Below are positions 1-5,370 of a DNA stretch of 7,396 nucleotides, piece by piece. The notes beneath the pieces were generated by a model. That model saw only the letters and a program-made list of their open reading frames with translations. It made no database searches and was not told the origin of the DNA. Location of the stretch: contig PKTV01000054.1 of assembly GCA_002868985.1 (NCBI GenBank), positions 1-7,396 of the forward strand, in the 5' to 3' direction. This stretch comes from Desulfobacteraceae bacterium. GTDB taxonomy: Bacteria > Desulfobacterota > Desulfobacteria > Desulfobacterales > UBA11574. The translations under genes were made by a program, and so were the position numbers. Each line of letters starts with the position of its first letter. Position 1 is the stretch's first letter.

Positions 1-93
1 AATAATGCACATCCACATAAGTCAATGAATTGAAAATTTGTAATAATTCTATATTTTTAAACAAACCCCTTTCAAATTCTTTATATACTTAGA

Positions 94-122
94 TTGACAT
101 TTTCTTTTTCGCGATGTAAAAA
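94..122 (+). promoter_or_regulatory. Candidate sigma70 promoter for the diaphorase operon
   Basis: A perfect -35 hexamer TTGACA lies at 94-99. After a 17-nt spacer comes TAAAAA at 117-122, which matches 4 of 6 bases of the -10 consensus. Transcription would start near 129, leaving a leader of about 40 nt before the ATG at 171. The surrounding sequence is AT-rich, so a chance match is possible. It is the best candidate in the 170 nt upstream of the operon. Confidence 0.5.
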
Positions 123-133
123 AAACCGGTTTT
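122..133. promoter_or_regulatory. 12-bp perfect palindrome at the putative start site
   Basis: AAAACCGGTTTT is a perfect palindrome overlapping the predicted +1 region of the candidate promoter. A dimeric repressor could bind such a site, but the regulator is unknown and a 12-bp palindrome can arise by chance. Confidence 0.3.
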
Positions 134-170
134 GTTCACGCTCAATTGAAGTTGGATAAAAGGCTGCTCT

Positions 171-707
171 ATGAATGAAGAGTTGACAGAGGAAGAAAAA
201 GAGGCCTTAAAGTATATAGCCTTAAAACTTGAAGCCTTTGAAAAACATAGAGGAAATCTAATCCCCATCCTTCAGATGGTCCAGAACAACCTGTCCTATC
301 TCCCTTCTGAAGCCTTACAAATCGTGGCACAGCACCTCGAAATACTCGAAAGCGAAGTTTACGGAGTCGAAACGTTTTATAACAAGTTCCGATTTCATCC
401 ACCCGGCAAGCACCCGATTAAAGTTTGCCTGGGTACTGCATGCCACGTCAGAGCGGGTGATATCATCCTTGAAAATTTTGAACGTAAACTTGAAATTCCC
501 GAAGGCCAAACCACACCGGACAGGGAATTCAGCATAGAGAGGGTAGCCTGTGTCGGTTGCTGTGCTCTGGCGCCTGTGGCCATTATCGATGAAACCGTAC
601 ACGGACATATGGCGCCCAGCAAGGTCGAAGGGCTTATTTTGCGGATTAAATTACAAGAAGAGATCGAAGAAAGAGAAAAGAAAAAAAATGAGCCCGGACA
701 ATCATAA
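171..707 (+). CDS. nuoE: NuoE/HoxE-like [2Fe-2S] subunit of an NADH diaphorase
   Basis: This 178-residue protein has the size and layout of the 24-kDa NuoE/HydC/HoxE family, which passes electrons between the flavin subunit and the rest of a soluble NADH-linked complex. An N-terminal helical part (about 8-75, with the family-like GVETFYNKF at 65-73) precedes a thioredoxin-fold ferredoxin domain. The [2Fe-2S] ligands are visible as C86 and C91 (CLGTAC) and C127 and C131 (CVGCC); C130 is an extra cysteine. The C-terminal tail (about 161-178) is highly charged and lysine/glutamate-rich, beyond the usual domain. The ATG at 171 is preceded by AAAGG at 159-163, 7 nt away. There is no signal peptide or membrane segment, so it should be cytoplasmic. 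The 3' end overlaps the next gene by 20 nt, so translation is probably coupled. Confidence 0.93.
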   Translation: MNEELTEEEKEALKYIALKLEAFEKHRGNLIPILQMVQNNLSYLPSEALQIVAQHLEILESEVYGVETFYNKFRFHPPGKHPIKVCLGTACHVRAGDIILENFERKLEIPEGQTTPDREFSIERVACVGCCALAPVAIIDETVHGHMAPSKVEGLILRIKLQEEIEEREKKKNEPGQS

Positions 708-2640
708 AAACATCGATATAAAATTCAACGCCATCCGTAAAGAGTCACAGAAACGCCGGGATGCATTCCGGGATGCCCCGGTCCCAAAAATCCACATCGG
801 CATGGCCACCTGCGGCATTGCTTCCGGTGCCCTTGAAACCCAAAAAGCGTTTGAAGAAGCCCTGGTTGAAAACAATATTGACGCCCAGATCCATACTGTC
901 GGATGCTGCGGCCATTGCTACGCAGAGCCGGTGGTTATTATCGATCATCCTGATTCCGGATTTCCACCGATATTTTATCACGAGGTTACTCCGGGAAAAG
1001 CCAAAATGCTCGTAAAACTCTTTTTGGGAGGCGGCGATCCGCGGTTCGAACACGTTTACGGGGCCACCGAGGAAAACGACTTGATTCCTTCAGTGGCCGA
1101 CTTTTCCAGATTTAACCAGGAAACACGGATCGTTATGGAAAAATGCGGACAAATTGATCCCGAAGATATATATGACTACATTGATGCGGGCGGATATTCA
1201 ACCCTGGTAAAGGCGTTAAAACTCGATCCTGAAGAAGTGATCAAAGAAGTGGAGCATTCCGGTTTAAGAGGTAGAGGCGGCGCCGGATTTCCCGCCGGAA
1301 GAAAATGGAAACTGGCAAGAAGTGTCGAAGACCCGGAAAAGATTGTGATCTGCAATGCGGATGAAGGAGACCCCGGCGCATACATGGACAGAACCATCCT
1401 GGAGAGCAACCCGCATCAGGTGTTGGAAGGCATGGCCATCTGTGCCTATGCCGTCGGGGCTCAAAAAGCCATGGTATATGTCAGGTCGGAATATCCATTG
1501 GCTGTCAAACTCGTCACAGATGCCATCGAACAGGCTGAAAAACTGGGACTTTTGGGAAAAGGAATTTTGGACAGCACCTTTGATTTAAAAATTGATGTGT
1601 TTCAAGGATCCGGGGCCTTTGTTTGCGGTGAAGAAACAGCACTGATTCGGTCCATTGAAGGGTATCGCGGCATGCCCCGGCATCGGCCGCCGTATCCGGT
1701 TCAAAAAGGTCTGTGGAACAAGCCGACGGTGATCAATAATGTAAAAACCCTGGCGTCTGTTCCTCCCATACTTGATCACGGCGCCACCTGGTACAGAGGT
1801 ATCGGTACGCAAAACAGCCCCGGAACCGCGATTTTTTCCATCGTGGGAAATGTTGTTCATGCGGGTCTGGTGGAAATTCCCATGGGGGTGTCGCTGCGAA
1901 CCCTGATATTTGATATATGCGGTGGTATTCCGAACAACAAGAAATTCAAAGCGGTTCAGATCGGCGGGCCTTCCGGTGGATGCCTTAACGAAGATTTTCT
2001 GGATACGCCGATTGATTTTGATTCTCTTACAGAAGCCGGTGCAATGATGGGGTCCGGCGGTATGGTGGTCATGGATGAAGACACCTGCATGGTGGAAGTC
2101 TCCCGGTATTTCCTCGATTTTACCCAGAAGGAATCTTGTGGTAAGTGCACATTTTGCAGAATCGGAACCTATCATCTGCTTAAAATACTCGAGCGATTGA
2201 CCAAAGGAGAAGGATTGGAGGGTGATCTGGAATTGCTGGAAACGTTGAGTCAGGATATAAAAGCCGGGTCACTTTGCGGCCTGGGTAAAACCGCTCCGAA
2301 TCCCGTGCTCACTTCCCTTAAATATTTCAGGGACGAATATGAGGCCCATATCAAAGAAAAACGCTGCCCTGCCTTGATGTGCCGACCGCTGACCGCTTTT
2401 TATTTCGATCTGGAGCTCTGTGCACGCGGCTGTGATGCTTGTGCCACCTGCTGTCCGGTTGACGCGGTGTTTACCACCAGCAATCGAAAGAAAGGGGTTG
2501 ACCAGGACCTTTGCGTAAAGTGTGGTGAGTGCCTGGTCGCCTGTCCTCCGGAGTATGATGCGGTTCGGAAAGTATCTCCCCCGGATTTGGTTCCTTTCAT
2601 CGAAAAGCCGCCGGAAAAAGAAAAAAAGGACGTTAAATGA
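688..2640 (+). CDS. nuoF: NuoF/HydB-like NADH-binding FMN iron-sulfur subunit
   Basis: This 650-residue protein matches the long HydB/HymB form of the 51-kDa family, not the shorter NuoF. Order: a thioredoxin-like ferredoxin domain (about 34-115, cysteines 42, 73, 74, 77), then the FMN/NADH domain with GLRGRGGAGFPAG (192-204), NADEGDPGA (223-231) and GAFVCGEETALI (309-320), and an SLBB-like region (about 395-445). The [4Fe-4S] site follows at C484, C487, C490 and C530. The C-terminal ferredoxin has clusters at C578/C582/C585/C589 and C609/C612/C615/C619. It would exchange hydride with NAD(H) at FMN and split electrons into the Fe-S chain. The reading frame is open back to 550, but ATG 688 gives the natural N-terminus; upstream codons overlap nuoE. 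No strong Shine-Dalgarno is seen, only an A/G-rich tract, which fits coupling to nuoE. Oddities: the first cysteine of the usual C-x4-C pair in the N-terminal domain is absent, and the first C-terminal cluster has a C-x3-C spacing. Confidence 0.94.
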   Translation: MSPDNHKNIDIKFNAIRKESQKRRDAFRDAPVPKIHIGMATCGIASGALETQKAFEEALVENNIDAQIHTVGCCGHCYAEPVVIIDHPDSGFPPIFYHEVTPGKAKMLVKLFLGGGDPRFEHVYGATEENDLIPSVADFSRFNQETRIVMEKCGQIDPEDIYDYIDAGGYSTLVKALKLDPEEVIKEVEHSGLRGRGGAGFPAGRKWKLARSVEDPEKIVICNADEGDPGAYMDRTILESNPHQVLEGMAICAYAVGAQKAMVYVRSEYPLAVKLVTDAIEQAEKLGLLGKGILDSTFDLKIDVFQGSGAFVCGEETALIRSIEGYRGMPRHRPPYPVQKGLWNKPTVINNVKTLASVPPILDHGATWYRGIGTQNSPGTAIFSIVGNVVHAGLVEIPMGVSLRTLIFDICGGIPNNKKFKAVQIGGPSGGCLNEDFLDTPIDFDSLTEAGAMMGSGGMVVMDEDTCMVEVSRYFLDFTQKESCGKCTFCRIGTYHLLKILERLTKGEGLEGDLELLETLSQDIKAGSLCGLGKTAPNPVLTSLKYFRDEYEAHIKEKRCPALMCRPLTAFYFDLELCARGCDACATCCPVDAVFTTSNRKKGVDQDLCVKCGECLVACPPEYDAVRKVSPPDLVPFIEKPPEKEKKDVK

Positions 2641-3284
2641 TCTTAAAACTCCGGGTGGACAACCAAGAGATTGAAACAAAAGAAGGAAAGACGTTGCTTC
2701 AGGCATGCCTTGACAACCAGATTTACATCCCAAACCTGTGTTACCTGGAAAATGTAAAGAGTCCTTCGGCTTCTTGTAGAATGTGCTTTGTTGAAATTGA
2801 GGGTATACCACAACCGGTCCCATCATGTACCGTTCAAGTCATAGATGATATGGTTGTTAAAACCGATACGTCTGAGGTCAGACAACTGCAACGGACCGCC
2901 CTTCGCCTTCTTTTGTCGGTTCACGACGTGGATTGCAAGAATTGTCACGCCAATAAAAAATGCGAACTTCAGAATATTGCCAAATTCCTAAAAGTCAGCT
3001 TAAAGCCAAAGCGCCTGGAGCGATATCTTAAAGAGACACAGATCGACGAAACCCATCCTTTCTTAACCCACTATCCGAACCGATGCGTTTTGTGTGGAAA
3101 ATGTGTGCATACTTGCAGGGAAAAACATGGCCAATCTGTTTTAACCTTTGCTAAAAGAGGGTTTGACACGGTCATCAGCACGTATAGTGCAACAGATGCG
3201 TCATCGCTTGCTTGTGGAGACTGTGATTCTTGTGTCAAAGCTTGTCCGGTGGGTGCTCTTGCGGTGAAAGAATCCAGTCAATAA
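2637..3284 (+). CDS. HoxU / NuoG N-terminal-like iron-sulfur subunit
   Basis: This 215-residue protein contains only the electron-wire part of NuoG or [FeFe]-hydrogenase HydA. A plant-type [2Fe-2S] domain (about 1-78) has C35, C47, C50 and C64. A His-Cys [4Fe-4S] motif follows with H96, C100, C103 and C109. Then come two [4Fe-4S] sites at C150/C153/C156/C160 and C193/C196/C199/C203, the last followed by proline. The protein ends right after this, so it has neither a molybdopterin domain nor an H-cluster domain. The length is close to HoxU of NAD-linked hydrogenases, so this looks like a stand-alone subunit and not a truncation; the C-terminus is clean. The ATG overlaps the TGA of nuoF in ATGA. 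It would take electrons from NuoF and hand them to a catalytic partner that is not present here. A non-coding repeat region and a convergent gene follow. Confidence 0.9.
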   Translation: MILKLRVDNQEIETKEGKTLLQACLDNQIYIPNLCYLENVKSPSASCRMCFVEIEGIPQPVPSCTVQVIDDMVVKTDTSEVRQLQRTALRLLLSVHDVDCKNCHANKKCELQNIAKFLKVSLKPKRLERYLKETQIDETHPFLTHYPNRCVLCGKCVHTCREKHGQSVLTFAKRGFDTVISTYSATDASSLACGDCDSCVKACPVGALAVKESSQ

Positions 3285-3288
3285 ATCA

Positions 3289-3507
3289 TTCACCGCAGAG
3301 CCGCAAAGATCGCGGAGTTAAATATTATTTCTTTTGCCGTTGAGAGGACAGCAAAAGAAAAAAATCAATCGCTACGCGATATTCTTGGGTTCTAAATGCC
3401 CGCAGGGCATGCTTCTTATTGTTTTCCGTCCTCTCAACGGAAAACAATAAAATAAATAACCTCTGTGTTCTCTGCGGCTCTAATGAGCAAAGCGAATGGG
3501 CGGTGAA
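3289..3507. repeat. Nested inverted-repeat element (outer arms)
   Basis: This fills most of the gap between the two converging transcription units. Outer ends TTCACCGC (3289-3296) and GCGGTGAA (3500-3507) are perfect inverted copies. AGAGCCGCA (3297-3305) pairs with TGCGGCTCT (3473-3481), so the right arm carries 18 extra bases at 3482-3499. The arms continue imperfectly inward to about 3320 and 3457. Inside lies a second pair of hairpins, described separately. Two small hairpins also sit between those, at 3368-3380 (ATCGC/GCGAT) and 3396-3410 (ATGCCC/GGGCAT). No credible open reading frame was found, so the region is either a mobile repeat or a structured 3' region. Confidence 0.75.
3328..3450. 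repeat. REPIN-like pair of opposed hairpins sharing one loop
   Basis: Hairpin 1 has arms 3328-3337 and 3351-3360 (10 bp). Hairpin 2 has arms 3416-3429 and 3437-3450 (14 bp, 7-nt loop). The two carry the same 13-nt core in opposite orientations: CCGTTGAGAGGAC at 3337-3349 and its exact reverse complement at 3428-3440. The stems differ but stay paired (TTTTGC/GCAAAA against TTTTCCG/CGGAAAA), which looks like compensatory change around a kept loop. This is the layout of REPINs, inverted pairs of REP hairpins moved by RAYT enzymes. Assignment to that class is inference; no RAYT gene is present. Confidence 0.6.
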
Positions 3508-3529
3508 CATAGCTCTTTCATTCAGCTGT

Positions 3530-3564
3530 AAAAAAATTTGGGACCTTAAGCTTAGCAGAAGCTT
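3530..3564 (-). terminator. Weak candidate terminator after rseC
   Basis: Read on the minus strand, a 6-bp hairpin (AAGCTT at 3559-3564 and 3548-3553, 5-nt loop) starts 9 nt after the rseC stop codon. A run of seven T follows at 3536-3530, about 11 nt beyond the stem. The stem is short and the T-run distant, so this is weak evidence. Confidence 0.3.
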
Positions 3565-3573
3565 TAATGGATT

Positions 3574-4014
3574 TTAGGATTGGCCGATAACTCTGATAAT
3601 TTTGGGTCGGTATTCATCCTTTTGGGCCATTTTATTCCCTTTGGACCGTACAAAAAGAATGGTAAGCCCGAAAAACGAAAACCCAAAAATCGCAGGCAAA
3701 AAGGATGGGTCAAAATTAAAATTAGGCGCCAGCTGCTGACCGACAAGCGCGCCGATAATCATGGCGATAATCGGAAACACGTAAAGCAAAAAAGTGGCTT
3801 TTAATAACGGAGATGTGTCAAAACTCAGCACCACCTTTTGCCCCACCTGTGCCCCTGCGTGATTAATCGCTTCCACCTCCATTTCCTTACCACCGCCCAC
3901 GCTGTGACAGGTGCTTCTGGCAGCACATGCCTTGCAGGCTTCGGTTTTCGTCGTTTTTACCCATGCGGTGGTTGTGGATTCGATTTTTGTTACAACACCT
4001 TGTTCAGTGGCCAT
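3574..4014 (-). CDS. rseC: RseC/MucC-family (SoxR-reducing) membrane protein
   Basis: This 146-residue protein fits the RseC/MucC family by length and layout. A cytoplasmic N-terminal domain carries a cysteine cluster, C27-x2-C30-x5-C36. Two hydrophobic segments follow at about 70-91 and 104-123, then a basic, charged tail that should lie in the cytoplasm. RseC is linked in E. coli to the sigmaE envelope response and to the Rsx/Rnf system that reduces SoxR; its biochemical role is poorly defined. Here it is more likely tied to membrane redox enzymes such as Rnf than to SoxR itself, but the window shows no rnf gene. The ATG at 4014 follows AAAGGA (plus-strand bases 4021-4026) with 6 nt between. 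It lies downstream of the Flox-like genes on the same strand but is separated from them by 344 nt with a repeat and a possible terminator, so it is probably an independent unit. Confidence 0.8.
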   Translation of the reverse strand: MATEQGVVTKIESTTTAWVKTTKTEACKACAARSTCHSVGGGKEMEVEAINHAGAQVGQKVVLSFDTSPLLKATFLLYVFPIIAMIIGALVGQQLAPNFNFDPSFLPAIFGFSFFGLTILFVRSKGNKMAQKDEYRPKIIRVIGQS

Positions 4015-4069
4015 GATGTTTCCTTTCTCAGGATTTAATGCTTTCTACGTCACAACATAACTCATGTTT

Positions 4070-4106
4070 AAAAAAAGTCACTATCCCAAGATGAAATTGG
4101 GCATAG
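4070..4106 (-). terminator. Candidate Rho-independent terminator between the Flox-like operon and rseC
   Basis: On the minus strand, a 9-bp stem with one bulged base (4103-4106 plus 4097-4101 pairing with 4081-4089, 7-nt loop) is followed after TGAC by seven T (4076-4070). It could end transcription coming from the flavoprotein gene before rseC. The stem is only moderately GC-rich. I found no convincing rseC promoter in the 55 nt left between it and the ATG, so partial read-through is possible. Confidence 0.45.
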
Positions 4107-4214
4107 ACAATATTCTTGCTCAAGTTTCGCACACTCAATTTTCAGCAACGTCAATAAAGTGCAGCAGGCCGGCAAAGGCTTTTTATCTATTTAGAGTGTA
4201 AAACTCTGGTTAGC
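4107..4214. other. Non-coding spacer with no assigned function
   Basis: This AT-rich 108-nt spacer lies between the candidate terminator and the MITE-like element. It contains only a 5-bp hairpin (AGAGT 4193-4197 with ACTCT 4203-4207) and a short GCCGGC palindrome. I see no gene and no convincing promoter. Confidence 0.4.
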
Positions 4215-4358
4215 TAGTGTCCATCCATAAATGAGCAATTTTTGTTCTGATCAAGGCCGCACAAGGGTTTGCGGTGAGGCGTACGTCTGTACGCCGCAGC
4301 CGGAAGGCCGCGGAGAACGCCGATCAGGACAAAAAGGGCCATTTATGGATGGACACTA
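4215..4358. mobile_element. MITE-like 144-bp palindromic element
   Basis: Perfect 19-bp terminal inverted repeats, TAGTGTCCATCCATAAATG (4215-4233) and its reverse complement (4340-4358), bound the element. After a short unpaired stretch the arms pair again at 4239-4252 with 4322-4335 (13 of 14). The centre holds a 7-bp hairpin, GGCGTAC (4278-4284) with GTACGCC (4289-4295), on a 4-nt loop. Both ends show TA, which fits a TA target duplication as made by IS630/Tc1-type transposases, though TA could equally belong to the repeat. It has no coding capacity. The right end touches the stop codon of the flavoprotein gene (TAA at 4361-4359), so its transcript would fold into a long stem just after that gene. 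Confidence 0.65.
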
Positions 4359-5204
4359 TTAATATTCTTTCGGCATTTGATTCAACTGATCCAGCGTAAA
4401 AACCGGTCCGTCTTTGCAAACAAACTCTTTCCCGATGTTACATCGACCGCAAATTCCGATACCGCACTTCATGCGCATTTCAAGGGACATGATGATATGA
4501 TCATGGGCATAGTCGAGTTTGTCTAAAACCGGTTGGGTAAACTTGATCATGATGGGAGGTCCGCAGACAATGGCATAGGTGTCTGCGTTTCCGGGTGGGG
4601 CTTTCTGATCGGTAATGGTCGGCACAAAACCGACATTATACTTCCAGCTTGGATCATCAGTGGCGTCCACCGTAATATGCATGTGAATATCATCCCTTTT
4701 TTCCCATTCCGCCAGTTCGTCCCTGTATAGAAGCATTCCGGGCGTGCGTGCGCCGTATATCACGTGAATGTCTCCAAATTTTGAGCGATTGGCCGGATCC
4801 AGCATGTATATAATGGATGATCGAAGGGTGGTAAAGGCAAAACCGCCGCCGATGATGACAACATTTTTTCCTTCCATGATATCCCATGGATACCAGTTAC
4901 CCAAAGGGCCCCGAACCCCCATAATATCTCCGGATTTCATGTTGTGAAGATGCGTTGTCACCAGCCCCACTTTGTTGATGGTAAACATTAAAAACCCTTT
5001 TTCCGTTGGAGAGGAAGCGATGCCGATGGGGATTTCTCCTTTTCCGGCAATGGAAAGTTCGGCAAACTGGCCGGCATTGTAATTGAATCTCTTTTCGTCA
5101 TCCGGGTTTAAAAACACCAGTTTGAATGTTTTAAGATTTTTATCTTCGGTTTCGGTGATGATCTCTTCGATCCGAACCGGATACGGCAAATACGGATTTT
5201 GCAC
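4359..5204 (-). CDS. FAD/NAD(P)-binding oxidoreductase, FloxA / sulfhydrogenase gamma (HydG)-like
   Basis: This 281-residue protein belongs to the ferredoxin-NADP reductase superfamily branch that includes FloxA, sulfhydrogenase gamma, PyrK and AsrB. An N-terminal FAD-binding barrel (about 8-105) carries IGIASSP (60-66) at the place of the usual flavin motif. The NAD(P) domain has IGGGFAFTTLRS (118-129) and CGPPIM (214-219). The C-terminal [2Fe-2S] site is C247-x4-C252-x2-C255-x7-C263. It should move electrons between NAD(P)H, FAD and the neighbouring 4Fe-4S subunits, in the cytoplasm. The start is GTG at 5204, chosen because AAGGAG (plus-strand 5213-5218) lies 8 nt upstream. It is the last gene of the Flox-like set, 166 nt after the preceding gene, and that gap is occupied by a repeat. 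In Flox systems this subunit feeds HdrABC; that link is inferred since no hdr gene is visible. Confidence 0.88.
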   Translation of the reverse strand: MQNPYLPYPVRIEEIITETEDKNLKTFKLVFLNPDDEKRFNYNAGQFAELSIAGKGEIPIGIASSPTEKGFLMFTINKVGLVTTHLHNMKSGDIMGVRGPLGNWYPWDIMEGKNVVIIGGGFAFTTLRSSIIYMLDPANRSKFGDIHVIYGARTPGMLLYRDELAEWEKRDDIHMHITVDATDDPSWKYNVGFVPTITDQKAPPGNADTYAIVCGPPIMIKFTQPVLDKLDYAHDHIIMSLEMRMKCGIGICGRCNIGKEFVCKDGPVFTLDQLNQMPKEY

Positions 5205-5212
5205 GTCTGCTT

Positions 5213-5218
5213 CTCCTT
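5213..5218 (-). promoter_or_regulatory. Ribosome binding site that decides a GTG start
   Basis: On the minus strand this reads AAGGAG, the strongest Shine-Dalgarno in the window, 8 nt before the GTG at 5204-5202. It supports that GTG over any internal start of the flavoprotein gene. Confidence 0.8.
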
Positions 5219-5250
5219 TTTACCGATTTATCGGGGAAACAAAAATATTT

Positions 5251-5321
5251 GCCACCAAGGCACAAAGACACGAAAGATTTTATTTTGTTATTCGTTCTTA
5301 GTGTCTTGGTGTCTTTGTGGC
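5251..5321. repeat. GCCAC...GTGGC inverted repeat inside the Flox-like operon
   Basis: GCCAC (5251-5255) and GTGGC (5317-5321) bound the element. CACAAAGACAC (5261-5271) has an exact inverted copy at 5309-5319, and AAGACAC also pairs with GTGTCTT (5301-5307), so two pairing registers exist. A decayed direct copy of the left arm, GCCACTAAAAGCACAAAA, lies at 5338-5355. The element fills the gap between the two minus-strand genes and could fold in their shared transcript. Its origin is unknown. Confidence 0.65.
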
Positions 5322-5370
5322 GAGAAAAAAAAGTTCTGCCACTAAAAGCACAAAATTTACAATTAAGCGA

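Noticed and set aside
17..29. 13-nt match ATAAGTCAATGAA shared with the minus strand at 6448-6436, both upstream of redox genes
   Set aside because: In an AT-rich 7.4-kb window one such 13-mer match is roughly expected by chance, and its distances to the two starts differ greatly (141 and 21 nt).
550..687. Longer NuoF start at 550 giving a 696-residue protein
   Set aside because: The added 46 residues lie within nuoE, have no family resemblance, and ATG 688 gives the expected HydB-like N-terminus.
1585..2175. 196-codon minus-strand reading frame inside nuoF
   Set aside because: It is antisense to the conserved FMN/NADH and SLBB region of nuoF and its translation has no recognisable motif.
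4165..4185. Possible plus-strand terminator (GCC...GGC followed by TTTTT)
   Set aside because: The stem is only three base pairs and no plus-strand gene lies upstream within reach.
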